Shown: positions 1 through 9,147, counted from the stretch's first letter. The stretch is DNA of 64,000 nt from Pseudomonas umsongensis (GCF_002236105.1 NZ_NIWU01000007.1:1-64000); one strand, 5' to 3'. Made by a program: numbers and translations. Notes: generated from the sequence alone by a model not told the origin.

Positions 1-25
1 AATCGACCAGTGCCAGTTAAAAACT

Positions 26-62
26 GTTACCTATGTGCTTGAACTGTTTTGTTACCTATGTG
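26..62. repeat. Direct repeat resembling a decayed insertion-sequence end
   Basis: The 12-mer GTTACCTATGTG occurs at 26-37 and again at 51-62, a spacing of 25 bases. Repeated short terminal motifs of this kind are found at the ends of IS21-like elements, and I recall similar ends in Pseudomonas genomes. No transposase is visible beside it, so if this is an IS end it is a remnant or the element lies to the left of the window. The assignment is inference. Confidence 0.35.
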
Positions 63-152
63 GGTGAGTCATACCGGGCAAAGCCTTTTGCTTCCTTTTT
101 GGCGTTTGAAAAAGGGAGTCGCTGTAAGAGCGAAACCATAAGTGGCCGTTAC

Positions 153-194
153 CGCAGCAACGGATATGTACTCCGCAGCAATGGATATGTACTC
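153..194. repeat. Tandem 21-base repeat, two copies
   Basis: A 21-base unit starting CGCAGCAA and ending GGATATGTACTC occupies 153-173 and 174-194 with one difference (ACGG versus ATGG). The flanking stretch 70-200 resembles a dispersed Pseudomonas repeat that is often mis-annotated as short proteins. No gene is supported in 1-302. The only annotated material there is this repeat and the direct repeat to its left. Confidence 0.45.
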
Positions 195-302
195 AGACAA
201 CAATCTCCCACAGGCTTCGACGCGGCACGGATCAACGAGCAACACCCAAAACGAGGCGGCCTGCCGGTCGGCCTGTTTTCGGGGGGGAGGGAGCGTGGGG
301 CC

Positions 303-1667
303 TCAGACGGGCAAATGCATGCCAAAGGTATTCATGCCATGGTCGCTGCGCACGAACACATCGCCGCCATGCATCAGGGCAATCGCCTTGACGATGGCCA
401 GGCCCAACCCGTGGTTGTTGCCACTGTTGCTGCGTGAGGCATCGACCCGGTAGAAGCGTTCGAACAGGCGCGGCAGATGCTCGCTGGAAATCGGTGCGCC
501 CGGGTTGGCGACGCCGATGCTGACCTGGTGCTCGCCTGCTTCGATTCGCACCTTGATGACTTGTCCGGGGTCGGTGTGCTGCACGGCGTTGTTGAGCAGG
601 TTGATCAAGGCCCGGCGCAGGTGGGCGATCTCGATTCGCACCTGGGCATCGCCGCTGACCTGAACCTGTACCTGGGCGTCCTCGAGAATGAAGTCCAGAT
701 ATTCCAGGGTCGTCGCCACTTCCTCCGCCAGTGAGGTGGAGGTCAGTTTGGTGGCCTTGCTGCCCTGGTCGGCGCTGGCCAGGAACAGCATGTCATTGAT
801 GATCGAGCGCAGCCGTTCAAGTTCTTCAAGGTTCGATTGCAGCACCTCGAAATAGTGTTCCGCCGAACGCCCGCGTGTAAGCGCGACCTGGGTCTGGCCG
901 ATCAGGTTGGTCAGCGGCGAGCGCAGTTCATGGGCGACATCGGCGTTGAACGATTCCAGGCGCGAGTACGCCTGTTCGACCCGTTCCAGTGTCGAGTTGA
1001 ACGAGTCGACGAATTGATTCAACTCAGGGGGCAGCGACGACAGGCGCAAGCGACCTGAACGCAATGGCGGGGCCAGGCGCAGGGCTTCCTGGGATAGCTT
1101 GATCAATGGTTTGAGCCCGATCCGCGCCACCCAGTAACCCAGCGCCGAGGCCATCAGCACGCCGATAACCGCCAGGCTGATCAGGGCGATCAGCAACTGG
1201 TGCTGGGTATGGTAAAAAGTTTCGGTGTCGATACCGATCATGAATCGCAGGGGCGGGCGCTGATCCTTGGCCGGGAATTGGCTGACCAGCACTTTCAGCG
1301 GGTAGGGGTGATCCGCCAGTTGCAAGTCGCGCATGCCCAACGGTCCTTCGGCGAAGGCACGGATGCTCGGGGTCGGATTGCCGTATTCGTACTGGGGATC
1401 GCCGCTGACGATCCAGAAACTGATGCGCTTGTCTTCTTCGCCGAGCAGCTTGAGCTTGTTATTGATCTTCACCCAGTGCTCGGGCGTGCCGTAACGGCCG
1501 ACGGTCGATTCGAGCACGCTGTAGCGCGCGTCCAGTTCGGCTTCGGGCAACAACCCCAAACCTTTGTCGACCTGTTGGTACAGCGCCCAGCCGATCAACA
1601 GGAACACCAGCAGCGCCACCAGGGTAAACATCCCGCTCAGGCGCAGCGCAATGCTATTACTGGACAC
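303..1667 (-). CDS. Sensor histidine kinase, heavy-metal (CusS/CopS) type
   Basis: This is a membrane histidine kinase of about 454 residues that should phosphorylate the response regulator encoded just upstream. Transmembrane helices lie near residues 11-31 and 157-181 and enclose a periplasmic sensor domain of about 125 residues. HAMP, HisKA and HATPase regions follow. The phospho-acceptor is His246 in VAHELRSPL, and the ATP-lid glycines are in NNHGLGLAIVKAI. The reading frame is open further upstream, but two tandem GTG codons (1670 and 1667) sit behind GGAG, and the second has the better spacing. That start overlaps the regulator gene by 11 bases, as expected in an operon. The family usually senses copper, silver or other envelope stress. 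The actual ligand cannot be read from sequence. Confidence 0.9.
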   Translation of the reverse strand: MSSNSIALRLSGMFTLVALLVFLLIGWALYQQVDKGLGLLPEAELDARYSVLESTVGRYGTPEHWVKINNKLKLLGEEDKRISFWIVSGDPQYEYGNPTPSIRAFAEGPLGMRDLQLADHPYPLKVLVSQFPAKDQRPPLRFMIGIDTETFYHTQHQLLIALISLAVIGVLMASALGYWVARIGLKPLIKLSQEALRLAPPLRSGRLRLSSLPPELNQFVDSFNSTLERVEQAYSRLESFNADVAHELRSPLTNLIGQTQVALTRGRSAEHYFEVLQSNLEELERLRSIINDMLFLASADQGSKATKLTSTSLAEEVATTLEYLDFILEDAQVQVQVSGDAQVRIEIAHLRRALINLLNNAVQHTDPGQVIKVRIEAGEHQVSIGVANPGAPISSEHLPRLFERFYRVDASRSNSGNNHGLGLAIVKAIALMHGGDVFVRSDHGMNTFGMHLPV

Positions 1668-2334
1668 CACGGCTCTCCAGTACATAACCCATGCCACGAA
1701 TCGTGTGCAGCAATTTCTCTTCGAATGGCCCATCGAGCTTGGCTCGCAAGCGTTTGATCGCGACTTCGACGACGTTGGCGTCGCTGTCGAAATTGATGTC
1801 CCAGACCATTTCGGCGATGGCCGTCTTCGACAGGATTTCACCCTGGCGACGGGCCAGAACACTGAGCAGCGAGAACTCCTTGGCTGTCAGGTCCAGGCGT
1901 GTGCCGGCGCGGGTGGCCTTGCGGCTGATCAAATCTATCCACAGGTCGGCGATGCTCACTTGCACCGGCTCGTGGCCACCGCTGCGCCGGGTCAGCGCCT
2001 GCAGGCGTGCCACCAGTTCGAGGAAGGAAAATGGCTTGCCCAGGTAGTCGTCGGCACCGTCGCGCAGGCCCTTGATGCGGTCTTCGACCCGTTCGCGGGC
2101 GGTGAGCATGATCACCGGCGTTTGTTTGCGCGCACGCAAGGCGCGCAATACACCGAAACCGTCGAGGGCCGGCAGCATCACGTCGAGGACGATCACCGCG
2201 TAGTCGCTTTCCAGCGCCAGGTGCAGGCCTTCCACGCCATCGCGGGCCAGGTCCACGGTGTAACCCTGTTCCGTCAGGCCGCGGTGAAGATAGTCCGCGG
2301 TTTTTTCTTCGTCTTCGATAATCAGGACGCGCAT
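1657..2334 (-). CDS. OmpR-family response regulator, CusR/CopR type
   Basis: A 225-residue two-component regulator with an N-terminal receiver domain. The acidic pocket is EDEE, the phospho-acceptor is Asp51 in VLDVMLP, and the conserved Lys is in GKPFSFLEL. The C-terminal winged-helix DNA-binding domain ends with the family signature IRGMGYVLE. It lies 9 bases after the RND permease stop and overlaps the kinase gene. Adaptor, permease, regulator and kinase therefore read as one operon, which suggests the pair controls its own pump. The close resemblance to heavy-metal regulators is family knowledge. The inducer is unknown. Confidence 0.92.
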   Translation of the reverse strand: MRVLIIEDEEKTADYLHRGLTEQGYTVDLARDGVEGLHLALESDYAVIVLDVMLPALDGFGVLRALRARKQTPVIMLTARERVEDRIKGLRDGADDYLGKPFSFLELVARLQALTRRSGGHEPVQVSIADLWIDLISRKATRAGTRLDLTAKEFSLLSVLARRQGEILSKTAIAEMVWDINFDSDANVVEVAIKRLRAKLDGPFEEKLLHTIRGMGYVLESRGVQ

Positions 2335-2343
2335 GACCCCGCC

Positions 2344-5300
2344 TCAGTCTGTGCTCGCCAGCGCCGGCACGGGCGCGGGCTTGGGCCTATGGAAGAGTCG
2401 TTCAAGCCATAAGTATATGACCGGCGTGGTGAACAGCGTCAGTGCCTGGCTCACCAGCAGGCCGCCGACCACCGCGATCCCCAGGGGTTGGCGCAGTTCG
2501 GCGCCGGTGCCATAGCCGAGCATCAGCGGCAGGGCGCCGAGCAGTGCGGCGAGGGTGGTCATGATGATCGGGCGGAACCGCGTGAGGCACGCCTGGAAGA
2601 TCGCTTCCTCCGGCGCCAGGCCACCCTTGCGCTGCGCGTCGAGCGCGAAGTCGATCATCAGGATGCCGTTTTTCTTGACGATGCCGATCAGTAGCACCAG
2701 CCCGATCAGCGCCATGATCGAAAAGTCCTGGCCGCAGATCCACAGCATGATCACTGCGCCCAACCCGGCCGAGGGCAGTGTCGAGATGATCGTCAGCGGG
2801 TGGACGAAGCTCTCGTAGAGCACGCCAAGAATGATGTAAACCGCCACCAGCGCCGCCAGGATCAACCATGGCTGACTGGCCAGCGAACTCTGGAACGCCT
2901 GGGCCGCGCCCTGGAAGTTACCGCTGATGGCCGTTGGCATGCCGATGTCGACCTTGGCCTGGTTGAGCATGATCACCGCATCGCCCAGGGCCACACCGGG
3001 CGCCAGGTTGAACGACAGGTTGGCGGCCGGAAACATGCCGTCATGGGCGATGGACAGCGGCCCCACCGTGGGCGCATCGAATTTCGCCAGGGCCGACAGC
3101 GGCACCATTTCCCCGCTCAGGGGCGAGCGCAGATAGAAGTAGTTAAGGCTTTCGGCCTTGCCGCGCTGGCGCGTGTCCAGTTCCAGGATCACGTTGTACT
3201 GATTGATCTGGGTCTGGAATTCGTTGATCTGGCGCTGGCCGAAGGCGTCGTACAGCGCTTCGTCGACATCGCTGGCCGTCAGGCCAAAGCGTGCCGCGGC
3301 ACTGCGGTCGATGCTGATGTGGGTGATGCTGCCGCCCAGTTGCAGGTCGTTGGAAATGTCGCGGAAGGCCGGGTTGCCGCGCAGTTTTTCCGTCAGGCGC
3401 TGGGTCCAGGTGCTCAGGATTGTACCGTCGTTGCTCTTGAGCACGTACTGGTACTGGGCCCGGCTCGGGCCGGAGCTGAGGTTGATGTCTTGCCCGGCGC
3501 GCAGGTACAGGATGATGCCCGGAACTTTCATCAATTGCGGGCGAATACGGTCGATGAATTCGCTGGCTGAAACATCGCGGTCGCCGCGTTTTTTCAAGGC
3601 GATCCAGAAGCGGCCGTTGGCGATGGTCTGGTTGCTGCCCGACACCCCGACCGAGTGCGAGAAGGTCTCGACGGCGGGGTCGGCAGCGACGATTTCAGCC
3701 ATCGCCAAGTGTTTTTTCACCATGTCGCCGTAGGAAATATCAGCGGCGGCTTCGGTTGTGCCGAGGACAAACCCGGTGTCCTGGATCGGGAAGAAGCCCT
3801 TGGGAATAAAAATGTAACCGGCAACGGCCAGGGCCAGCGACAGACCGAATACGCCGATCATCAACTTCTGGTGAGCGAGCGCGCGGCGCAGGCCTTTTTC
3901 GTACAGCGCGAGCAGGCGTTCGCCGAAGCCGGGCTTGTCGTGGGCGTGATGCACCGGCGCGCGCATGAACAGCGCTGCCAGGGTGGGCGCCAACGTCAGC
4001 GACACGACCACCGAAATCATGATGGTGGCGGTGGCGGTCAGGGCGAACTCCTTGAACAGGCGTCCGACCACGCCGCCCATGAACAGCAGCGGAATGAACG
4101 CCGCGACCAGCGAGAAACTGATCGATACCACCGTGAAGCCGATTTCTCCGGCGCCCTTGATCGCGGCCTCGCGCATACCGTCGCCTGCCTCCAGGTGGCG
4201 GTGGATGTTTTCCACCACCACGATCGCATCGTCGACCACAAACCCCACGGCCACCACGATTGCCACCAGTGTCAGGTTGTTCAGGCTGAAGCCCATCACG
4301 TACATCAATGCAAAACTGGCGATCAGTGAAACCCCCAGTACTGCCGACACGATCAGGGTTGCCGAGAGCTGGCGCAGGAACAGCGCCATCACCGCCACCA
4401 CCAGCATGATCGCGATCAACAGGGTGATTTCCACTTCATGCAGCGAAGCGCGGATAGTCTGCGTGCGGTCAATCAGTGTCTTGACCTGCACCGAAGCCGG
4501 GAGCATCGCTTCCAGGCTCGGGAGCGCCGCTTGAATGCGGTCCACGGTCTCGACGATGTTGGCCCCCGGTTGGCGGAAGATCACCAGGTTGACGCCCGGT
4601 TGGGTGCCCGCCCAAGCCTGGACGTAGGCATCTTCCGAGCCGTTGACGACTTTGGCGACATCCCTGAGATGGACCGGTGCGCCGTCCTTGTAGGAAACGA
4701 TCAGTTGGTTGTATTCCTCAGGATGGAACAACTGGTCGTTGGTGGACAGGGTCGAGATGCTCGATTCCCCATACAGCGCACCTTTGGCAAGGTTGAGGCT
4801 GGTCTGCTGGATCGCCAGGCGAATATCGGCGAGGGTCAGGCCAATGGCGGCGAGTTTGTCTGCCGAGACCTGGACACGAATCGCCGGACGTTGCTGGCCG
4901 GTAATCACGACCTGGCCGACACCGTCGATCTGACTGATCTGACGGGACAACAGGGTTTCCACCAGGTCGCTGAGCTCCGGGCCGGGCATCAGGGACGAGT
5001 TGACGCTGAGGATCAGTACCGGGCTGTCGGCCGGATTGACCTTGCGCCAGGTCGGCAGGTTCGGCATGTCCTTGGGCAGTTTGCCTGCCGCGGTGTTGAT
5101 CGCGGCCTGGACCTCCTGGGCGGCGGTATCGATGCTCTTGTCGAGGGTGAATTGCAGGGTCAGGTTGGTTGAGCCCAGGGCGCTGCTCGAGGTCATTTGC
5201 GTCACGCCGGGAATGGCGCTGAACTGCACTTCAAGGGGTGTGGCCACCGATGAGGCCATGGTTTCCGGGCTGGCCCCCGGCAGTTGCGCGGCCACCTGTA

Positions 5301-5445
5301 TCGTCGGAAATTCTGCTTGCGGAAGCGGCGCGATGGACAGGCGCGGGAAGGCAATCGCCCCCAGCAGCACCAGGGAAAACGTCAGCAGAATCGTCGCCAC
5401 AGGGTGGTCAATGCACCAGGCGGATACCGAACCCTGGCCTTTCAT
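2344..5445 (-). CDS. RND efflux permease, MdtC-like
   Basis: This inner-membrane proton-driven exporter has 1033 residues, the normal length for the AcrB/MdtC family. The N-terminal helix region contains HPVATILLT followed by the porter domain. The proton-relay pair Asp-Asp is in GFVVDDAIVVVENIHRH, and the conserved Lys is in GIVKKNGILMIDFAL of the C-terminal half. The segment LPGASPETMASSVATPLE is very close to E. coli MdtC. The start overlaps the end of the adaptor gene by four bases (ATGA). MdtB/MdtC pumps usually come as a permease pair, but only one permease is present here. No outer-membrane channel gene is adjacent, so a channel encoded elsewhere must be shared. Confidence 0.93.
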   Translation of the reverse strand: MKGQGSVSAWCIDHPVATILLTFSLVLLGAIAFPRLSIAPLPQAEFPTIQVAAQLPGASPETMASSVATPLEVQFSAIPGVTQMTSSSALGSTNLTLQFTLDKSIDTAAQEVQAAINTAAGKLPKDMPNLPTWRKVNPADSPVLILSVNSSLMPGPELSDLVETLLSRQISQIDGVGQVVITGQQRPAIRVQVSADKLAAIGLTLADIRLAIQQTSLNLAKGALYGESSISTLSTNDQLFHPEEYNQLIVSYKDGAPVHLRDVAKVVNGSEDAYVQAWAGTQPGVNLVIFRQPGANIVETVDRIQAALPSLEAMLPASVQVKTLIDRTQTIRASLHEVEITLLIAIMLVVAVMALFLRQLSATLIVSAVLGVSLIASFALMYVMGFSLNNLTLVAIVVAVGFVVDDAIVVVENIHRHLEAGDGMREAAIKGAGEIGFTVVSISFSLVAAFIPLLFMGGVVGRLFKEFALTATATIMISVVVSLTLAPTLAALFMRAPVHHAHDKPGFGERLLALYEKGLRRALAHQKLMIGVFGLSLALAVAGYIFIPKGFFPIQDTGFVLGTTEAAADISYGDMVKKHLAMAEIVAADPAVETFSHSVGVSGSNQTIANGRFWIALKKRGDRDVSASEFIDRIRPQLMKVPGIILYLRAGQDINLSSGPSRAQYQYVLKSNDGTILSTWTQRLTEKLRGNPAFRDISNDLQLGGSITHISIDRSAAARFGLTASDVDEALYDAFGQRQINEFQTQINQYNVILELDTRQRGKAESLNYFYLRSPLSGEMVPLSALAKFDAPTVGPLSIAHDGMFPAANLSFNLAPGVALGDAVIMLNQAKVDIGMPTAISGNFQGAAQAFQSSLASQPWLILAALVAVYIILGVLYESFVHPLTIISTLPSAGLGAVIMLWICGQDFSIMALIGLVLLIGIVKKNGILMIDFALDAQRKGGLAPEEAIFQACLTRFRPIIMTTLAALLGALPLMLGYGTGAELRQPLGIAVVGGLLVSQALTLFTTPVIYLWLERLFHRPKPAPVPALASTD

Positions 5446-6602
5446 GGCGCCGACTCCGATTTTACGACCTGCGGCGGGTCGGTGAGTACTTGCACGGTAG
5501 CACCGGGCTTGAGCCGCGACTGGCCATCACTGACCAGCACGTCACCGGGTTTCACCCCTTTGATGATGCTCTGACCGCTACTTTGATGAACCATCTGCAC
5601 CGGTACGGTTTCGACCTTGTTGCCATTCACCCGATAGACGAAGTGCTGATCGAGGCCACGCTGCACGACGGTGGGCGGTACGACCAGCGCATCTTTATCC
5701 AGCGCTGTCTGGATCTTTACTGTCACCAACAGGCCTGGCCAGAGTTTTTGCCCGGGATTATTGAATTCGGCCTTGGCGCGGATGGTGCCGGTGTTGGCGT
5801 TGATCTGGTTGTCGATCAGGGTCAAGTGGCCTTCGCCCAGCAGGTTGCCGGTTTCACCATCGGTGTCGGCACCGATGTAGGCCTTGACCTTGGCATGTTG
5901 TGGATCGTTGATCAGGCCTTGCAGGGTCGGCAGCATCTGCTGCGGCAGGGAGAATTCCACGGCGATAGGGTCGATCTGGGTCACCGTGAACAGTCCCTGG
6001 GTGTCCGTCATGCGCAGGAAGTTGCCTTCATCCACCGTACGAATACCGACGCGACCACTGACTGGGGAGCGAATCTGTGTGTACGACAATTGCACCTGGG
6101 CTGCGTCAATCGAAGCCTGGTTGCCTTGGGCCGTGGCCTTTAGCTGGTTGACCAGCGCTTGTTGCTGGTCGTAGGTCTGTTTGGACACCCCGTCGTCGAC
6201 GCTCAACAGTTTGTAGCGCTTGAGATTGACCTGGGCCACTTGCAATTGCGCCTGGCTTTCGCCCAGTTGCGCCCTGGCCTGGTCCAGACTGGCGCGGATC
6301 GATCGGTCGTCGATCGTGGCCAGCAAATCACCTTTGCTCACCAGTTGGCCTTCCTTGACCAGGATCCTGGTGAGGATGCCGTCGATTTGCGGACGGACTA
6401 CCACGCTGTGCAGCGATAGCACTGAACCGATACCGCTGACATAGCGGGGCACGTCTTTTTCGACCACGTTGACCACGCGTACCGGAATGGCGGCCTGTGT
6501 AGTTACCCGGGCTGCAGAGGGTTTGCCCAGGTACCACGCACCCAGCGCTACCAGCACGATCAGAAAGGCTGCAATAACAACGGTTTTTTTCTGAGTTCGC
6601 AT
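5442..6602 (-). CDS. RND efflux periplasmic adaptor (HlyD/MdtA family)
   Basis: This 386-residue membrane-fusion protein links the permease to an outer-membrane channel. An uncleaved N-terminal anchor (VVIAAFLIVLVALGAWYLG) is followed by a lipoyl half-motif (VRPQIDGILTRILVKEGQLV), a coiled-coil hairpin of about residues 105-165, the second lipoyl half (YTQIRSPVSGRVGIRTVDEG) and the beta-barrel and membrane-proximal domains. It is the first gene of the four-gene pump and two-component operon. The ATG at 6602 opens the frame directly before the anchor. Substrates cannot be inferred. Confidence 0.93.
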   Translation of the reverse strand: MRTQKKTVVIAAFLIVLVALGAWYLGKPSAARVTTQAAIPVRVVNVVEKDVPRYVSGIGSVLSLHSVVVRPQIDGILTRILVKEGQLVSKGDLLATIDDRSIRASLDQARAQLGESQAQLQVAQVNLKRYKLLSVDDGVSKQTYDQQQALVNQLKATAQGNQASIDAAQVQLSYTQIRSPVSGRVGIRTVDEGNFLRMTDTQGLFTVTQIDPIAVEFSLPQQMLPTLQGLINDPQHAKVKAYIGADTDGETGNLLGEGHLTLIDNQINANTGTIRAKAEFNNPGQKLWPGLLVTVKIQTALDKDALVVPPTVVQRGLDQHFVYRVNGNKVETVPVQMVHQSSGQSIIKGVKPGDVLVSDGQSRLKPGATVQVLTDPPQVVKSESAP

Positions 6603-6695
6603 GCGAGAGGGGCGCCGGGTCGGAAAGTGGAAGTGTGCGCAGCTTTGTCTATCTACGTTATATCCCTGTGACCCGGTCAGGAAAGTGACTGCTGA

Positions 6696-6711
6696 CTGAC
6701 AGCGGTGTCAG
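6696..6711. promoter_or_regulatory. Inverted repeat upstream of the efflux operon
   Basis: CTGACA-GCGG-TGTCAG is a perfect 6-base inverted repeat 94 bases upstream of the adaptor start. Heavy-metal-type regulators bind TGAC/GTCA dyads, so it could be the operator for the co-transcribed regulator. It also overlaps the last codons of the neighbouring gene, which makes chance a real possibility. Confidence 0.25.
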
Positions 6712-7022
6712 TTTGGGCGTATGGAGTCCCATTCGGTCACGTAGGCTGTTTTGCTTTTCTTGTTGTAGAGGCACAGTTCGGTTCCTTGTCGGCCTTTCAT
6801 GTGCTTTTGCGGGTACTGGCCTTGCAGCAGCAGCGCGGTGTAACCGACCCGATCATCGAACTGCGCGGCGTTGCCGACGGGTTTGGCATTGGCCAGACCG
6901 CTGGCCTTGGTGCAGCTGGCGAGTACGGCTTTGTCGAAGGCGGCCCAGGCGTCGGGGCTGGAGGCCTGGGCCTGGGTAGCGAGGGCCGTGAGGCAAACGA
7001 AGGTGAGGGTGACGGCTTTCAT
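6708..7022 (-). CDS. Small exported protein of unknown function
   Basis: This 104-residue protein has a clear signal peptide (MKAVTLTFVCLTALATQAQA, cleavage after the second AQA-like site near residue 20). The mature part is about 84 residues with two cysteines, in SCTKASGL and ELCLYNKKS, that could form a disulfide. It appears periplasmic and monomer-sized. I do not recognise a named domain. It reads toward the efflux operon but is separated from it by about 105 bases. It probably forms its own transcript. Confidence 0.7.
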   Translation of the reverse strand: MKAVTLTFVCLTALATQAQASSPDAWAAFDKAVLASCTKASGLANAKPVGNAAQFDDRVGYTALLLQGQYPQKHMKGRQGTELCLYNKKSKTAYVTEWDSIRPN

Positions 7023-7080
7023 GGTTTGGTGATCCTTGGGCGGGTGTGGGCCAAGGCCTGAGTATGCCTGAAGGTCTGGG

Positions 7081-7563
7081 TCAGACCGGCACTGGTTCCC
7101 GGCGGACTACATGCATCCCAGCCCTTTCATACAACTGCTGTGCGCGAACGTTGTCTTCCAGCACTTTCAAATCGACATACCCTTCGCGCCGCAGTTGAAA
7201 CACCTTGAAGGCATTGAGCAGCAACGCTCGCCCCAAGCCCCGGCCTTGCGCCCGCGGATGCACCACCAGATCCTTGATGTAGGCGCTGGTCCAGCACTGA
7301 CACACACCCGCGATACCCTGGGCATCCAGGGCGATGAAGCACAAGGCCGGATCATATTCAGGATCGGATTCAAAACGCTGTTGCCATTCGTCCAGGGCCG
7401 GGACGCGGCCGCCTCCTTGGGAGTAACCCAATTCCAGCAAGTCGTGAACCTCTTCTGCCTGATCGGGACGATAGCCGGTCAGGACGATCCCCTGAGGCCA
7501 GGCGGGGGCGGGCACGCCTCGCGCGAGACTGCGCCGCATGAGATAGCAGAATTGCTCGTTCAA
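7081..7563 (-). CDS. GNAT-family N-acetyltransferase
   Basis: A 160-residue acetyl-CoA-dependent acyltransferase. The diagnostic acetyl-CoA pyrophosphate loop is VVHPRAQGRGLGRALL (about residues 101-116). It is preceded by the beta4 strand SAYIKDLVV and followed by the GNAT C-terminal pattern VLEDNVRAQQLYERAGM. The acceptor substrate cannot be deduced. Three bases separate its start from the cheV stop, so the two genes are probably co-transcribed. An internal ATG at 7539 is an alternative start. Confidence 0.85.
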   Translation of the reverse strand: MNEQFCYLMRRSLARGVPAPAWPQGIVLTGYRPDQAEEVHDLLELGYSQGGGRVPALDEWQQRFESDPEYDPALCFIALDAQGIAGVCQCWTSAYIKDLVVHPRAQGRGLGRALLLNAFKVFQLRREGYVDLKVLEDNVRAQQLYERAGMHVVRREPVPV

Positions 7564-7566
7564 GAC

Positions 7567-8469
7567 TCAACGACCTTGTTCGGCGACAGCCTTGGCCGCG
7601 TCGATCAGGCACTTGGTCAGTTCCGGCGAAGAGAACTTGGTCAATACCGCATTGGCCCCCGCGAGCCGCGCCTTTTCGCTGTTCATCGCACTGTCCAGGG
7701 AGGTATGCAGCAGCACGTAGAGGTGCGCGAAGTCCGGGGTTTCACGCAGGGTACGGGTGAAGGCGTAGCCGTCCATTTCGGACATTTCGATGTCCGAGAC
7801 GATCAGGTTGATCTGCTGGGCGGTGCCTTGCAGGTCCAGCAGGCAGTCGATGGCTTCCTTGGCGCTGCGGGCCGTATGGCATTGGAGGCCCAGGTTGCGC
7901 AAGGTGTGCACCGATTGCTGCAGCGCCACCTGGCTGTCATCGACCACCAGGATACGAGCGCTGCCCAGTATTTCTGCGTCTTCCATGCTGAGCTCGGTCG
8001 GCGCCATGTCGATGGGGACCGGGGCGATGCCATGGATGACCTTCTCGATGTCCAGCACCTGCACCAGAGTACCGTCGACCGAGGTCACGCCGGTGATGTA
8101 CGAGCGCGAACCGCCAGAGCCGAAGGGTGGCGGACGGATGTCGGTGGTCAGGCAGTGCACGATCTTGCTCACCGCCTGGACATGCAAGCCTTGCTTGGAG
8201 CGGCTGACGTCAGTGACGATCAGGCACCCACCGTCAGGGTCTTCCAGCGGACGCTCACCGATGGCGCGGCTGAGGTCGATTACCGACAACGACGTGCCGC
8301 GCAGGGTGGCGATGCCTTTGACATGGGGGTGCGATTCGGGGAGTTTGGTCAGTGGTGGGCAAGGGATGATTTCACTGACTTTGAGCAGGTTGATCGCCAT
8401 CAGCTTGCCACTGCGCAAGGTAAACAGCAGAAGCGAAAGTGAATCTGCGCGGGCTTTGGTGGAGGACAT
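7567..8469 (-). CDS. cheV: Chemotaxis coupling protein CheV
   Basis: This 300-residue cytoplasmic protein joins an N-terminal CheW-like scaffold (about residues 1-165, with LATLRGTSLSVIDLSRAIG) to a C-terminal receiver domain (about 172-300). The receiver phospho-acceptor Asp is in LIVSDIEMSEMDGY and the conserved Lys is in VLTKFSSPEL. CheV proteins couple chemoreceptors to CheA, and their receiver domain serves adaptation or acts as a phosphate sink. No other chemotaxis gene lies nearby, which is usual for Pseudomonas cheV paralogues. Confidence 0.93.
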   Translation of the reverse strand: MSSTKARADSLSLLLFTLRSGKLMAINLLKVSEIIPCPPLTKLPESHPHVKGIATLRGTSLSVIDLSRAIGERPLEDPDGGCLIVTDVSRSKQGLHVQAVSKIVHCLTTDIRPPPFGSGGSRSYITGVTSVDGTLVQVLDIEKVIHGIAPVPIDMAPTELSMEDAEILGSARILVVDDSQVALQQSVHTLRNLGLQCHTARSAKEAIDCLLDLQGTAQQINLIVSDIEMSEMDGYAFTRTLRETPDFAHLYVLLHTSLDSAMNSEKARLAGANAVLTKFSSPELTKCLIDAAKAVAEQGR

Positions 8470-8602
8470 AAAAACCTTCTGTGGAAAAAGGTGGTGAGGC
8501 GATCAGTGGATCACCCACGGCTATCGATGCCAGGTTATCGACTTGTGGGGAGCAGGCTTTAGGAAAAATCCCCTGGGCCGGTTGAGACATTGGCAAATTG
8601 AA

Positions 8603-8643
8603 ACAAAAAAGCCCCGTCTCTTTAAAAGAGCGCGGGGCCTTCT
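8603..8643 (-). terminator. Rho-independent terminator of bfr
   Basis: On the minus strand, GC-rich arms (GGCCCCGCGCTCTTTT and its partner) form a hairpin. A run of six T follows, 28 bases after the bacterioferritin stop. Confidence 0.8.
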
Positions 8644-8670
8644 GTTACATCGAGGCGGGCAGTGTAGAAC

Positions 8671-9147
8671 TTACTCGTCGTCGCCCATCTGCGATTGCAG
8701 GTAGTTCTCGATTCCGATCTTGTCGATCAGTCCCAGTTGGGTTTCCAGCCAGTCGATATGTTCTTCTTCGGATTCAAGGATATCTTCAAGCAATTCACGG
8801 CTGCCGAAGTCGCCCGCTGTTTCACAATGCGCGATGGCCGCTTTCAGGTCGGCATGGCCAGTCTTCTCGATACGCAGGTCACACTCAAGCATTTCCTGGG
8901 TGTGCTCGCCGATTTGCAGCTTGCCCAGGTCCTGGACGTTCGGCAGGCCTTCAAGGAACAGGATGCGCTTGATCAGCTTGTCCGCGTGCTTCATCTCGTC
9001 GATGGATTCGTGGTACTCGTGCTTGCCGAGCTTGTTCAGGCCCCAATCTTCGTACATGCGTGCATGCAGGAAGTATTGATTGATCGCGACCAGTTCATTG
9101 GCAAGGATCTTGTTGAGATGCTGGATGACTGTAACGTCGCCTTTCAT
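8671..9147 (-). CDS. bfr: Bacterioferritin, BfrB type
   Basis: This 158-residue subunit belongs to the 24-mer heme-containing iron store. The ferroxidase ligands are present: Glu18 in ANEL, Glu51 and His54 in DEMKHAD, and the late EEEHIDWLE segment. Met52 is the expected axial heme ligand shared between two subunits. The sequence is close to P. aeruginosa BfrB, whose iron is released by electrons from Bfd. The bfd gene lies 200 bases upstream on the same strand, which is consistent with that partnership. The two genes have separate terminators and so separate transcripts. Confidence 0.96.
   Translation of the reverse strand: MKGDVTVIQHLNKILANELVAINQYFLHARMYEDWGLNKLGKHEYHESIDEMKHADKLIKRILFLEGLPNVQDLGKLQIGEHTQEMLECDLRIEKTGHADLKAAIAHCETAGDFGSRELLEDILESEEEHIDWLETQLGLIDKIGIENYLQSQMGDDE

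Noticed and set aside
1200..1757. Plus-strand open frames over the kinase and regulator genes
   Set aside because: They are shadows of strongly supported minus-strand genes in high-GC DNA.
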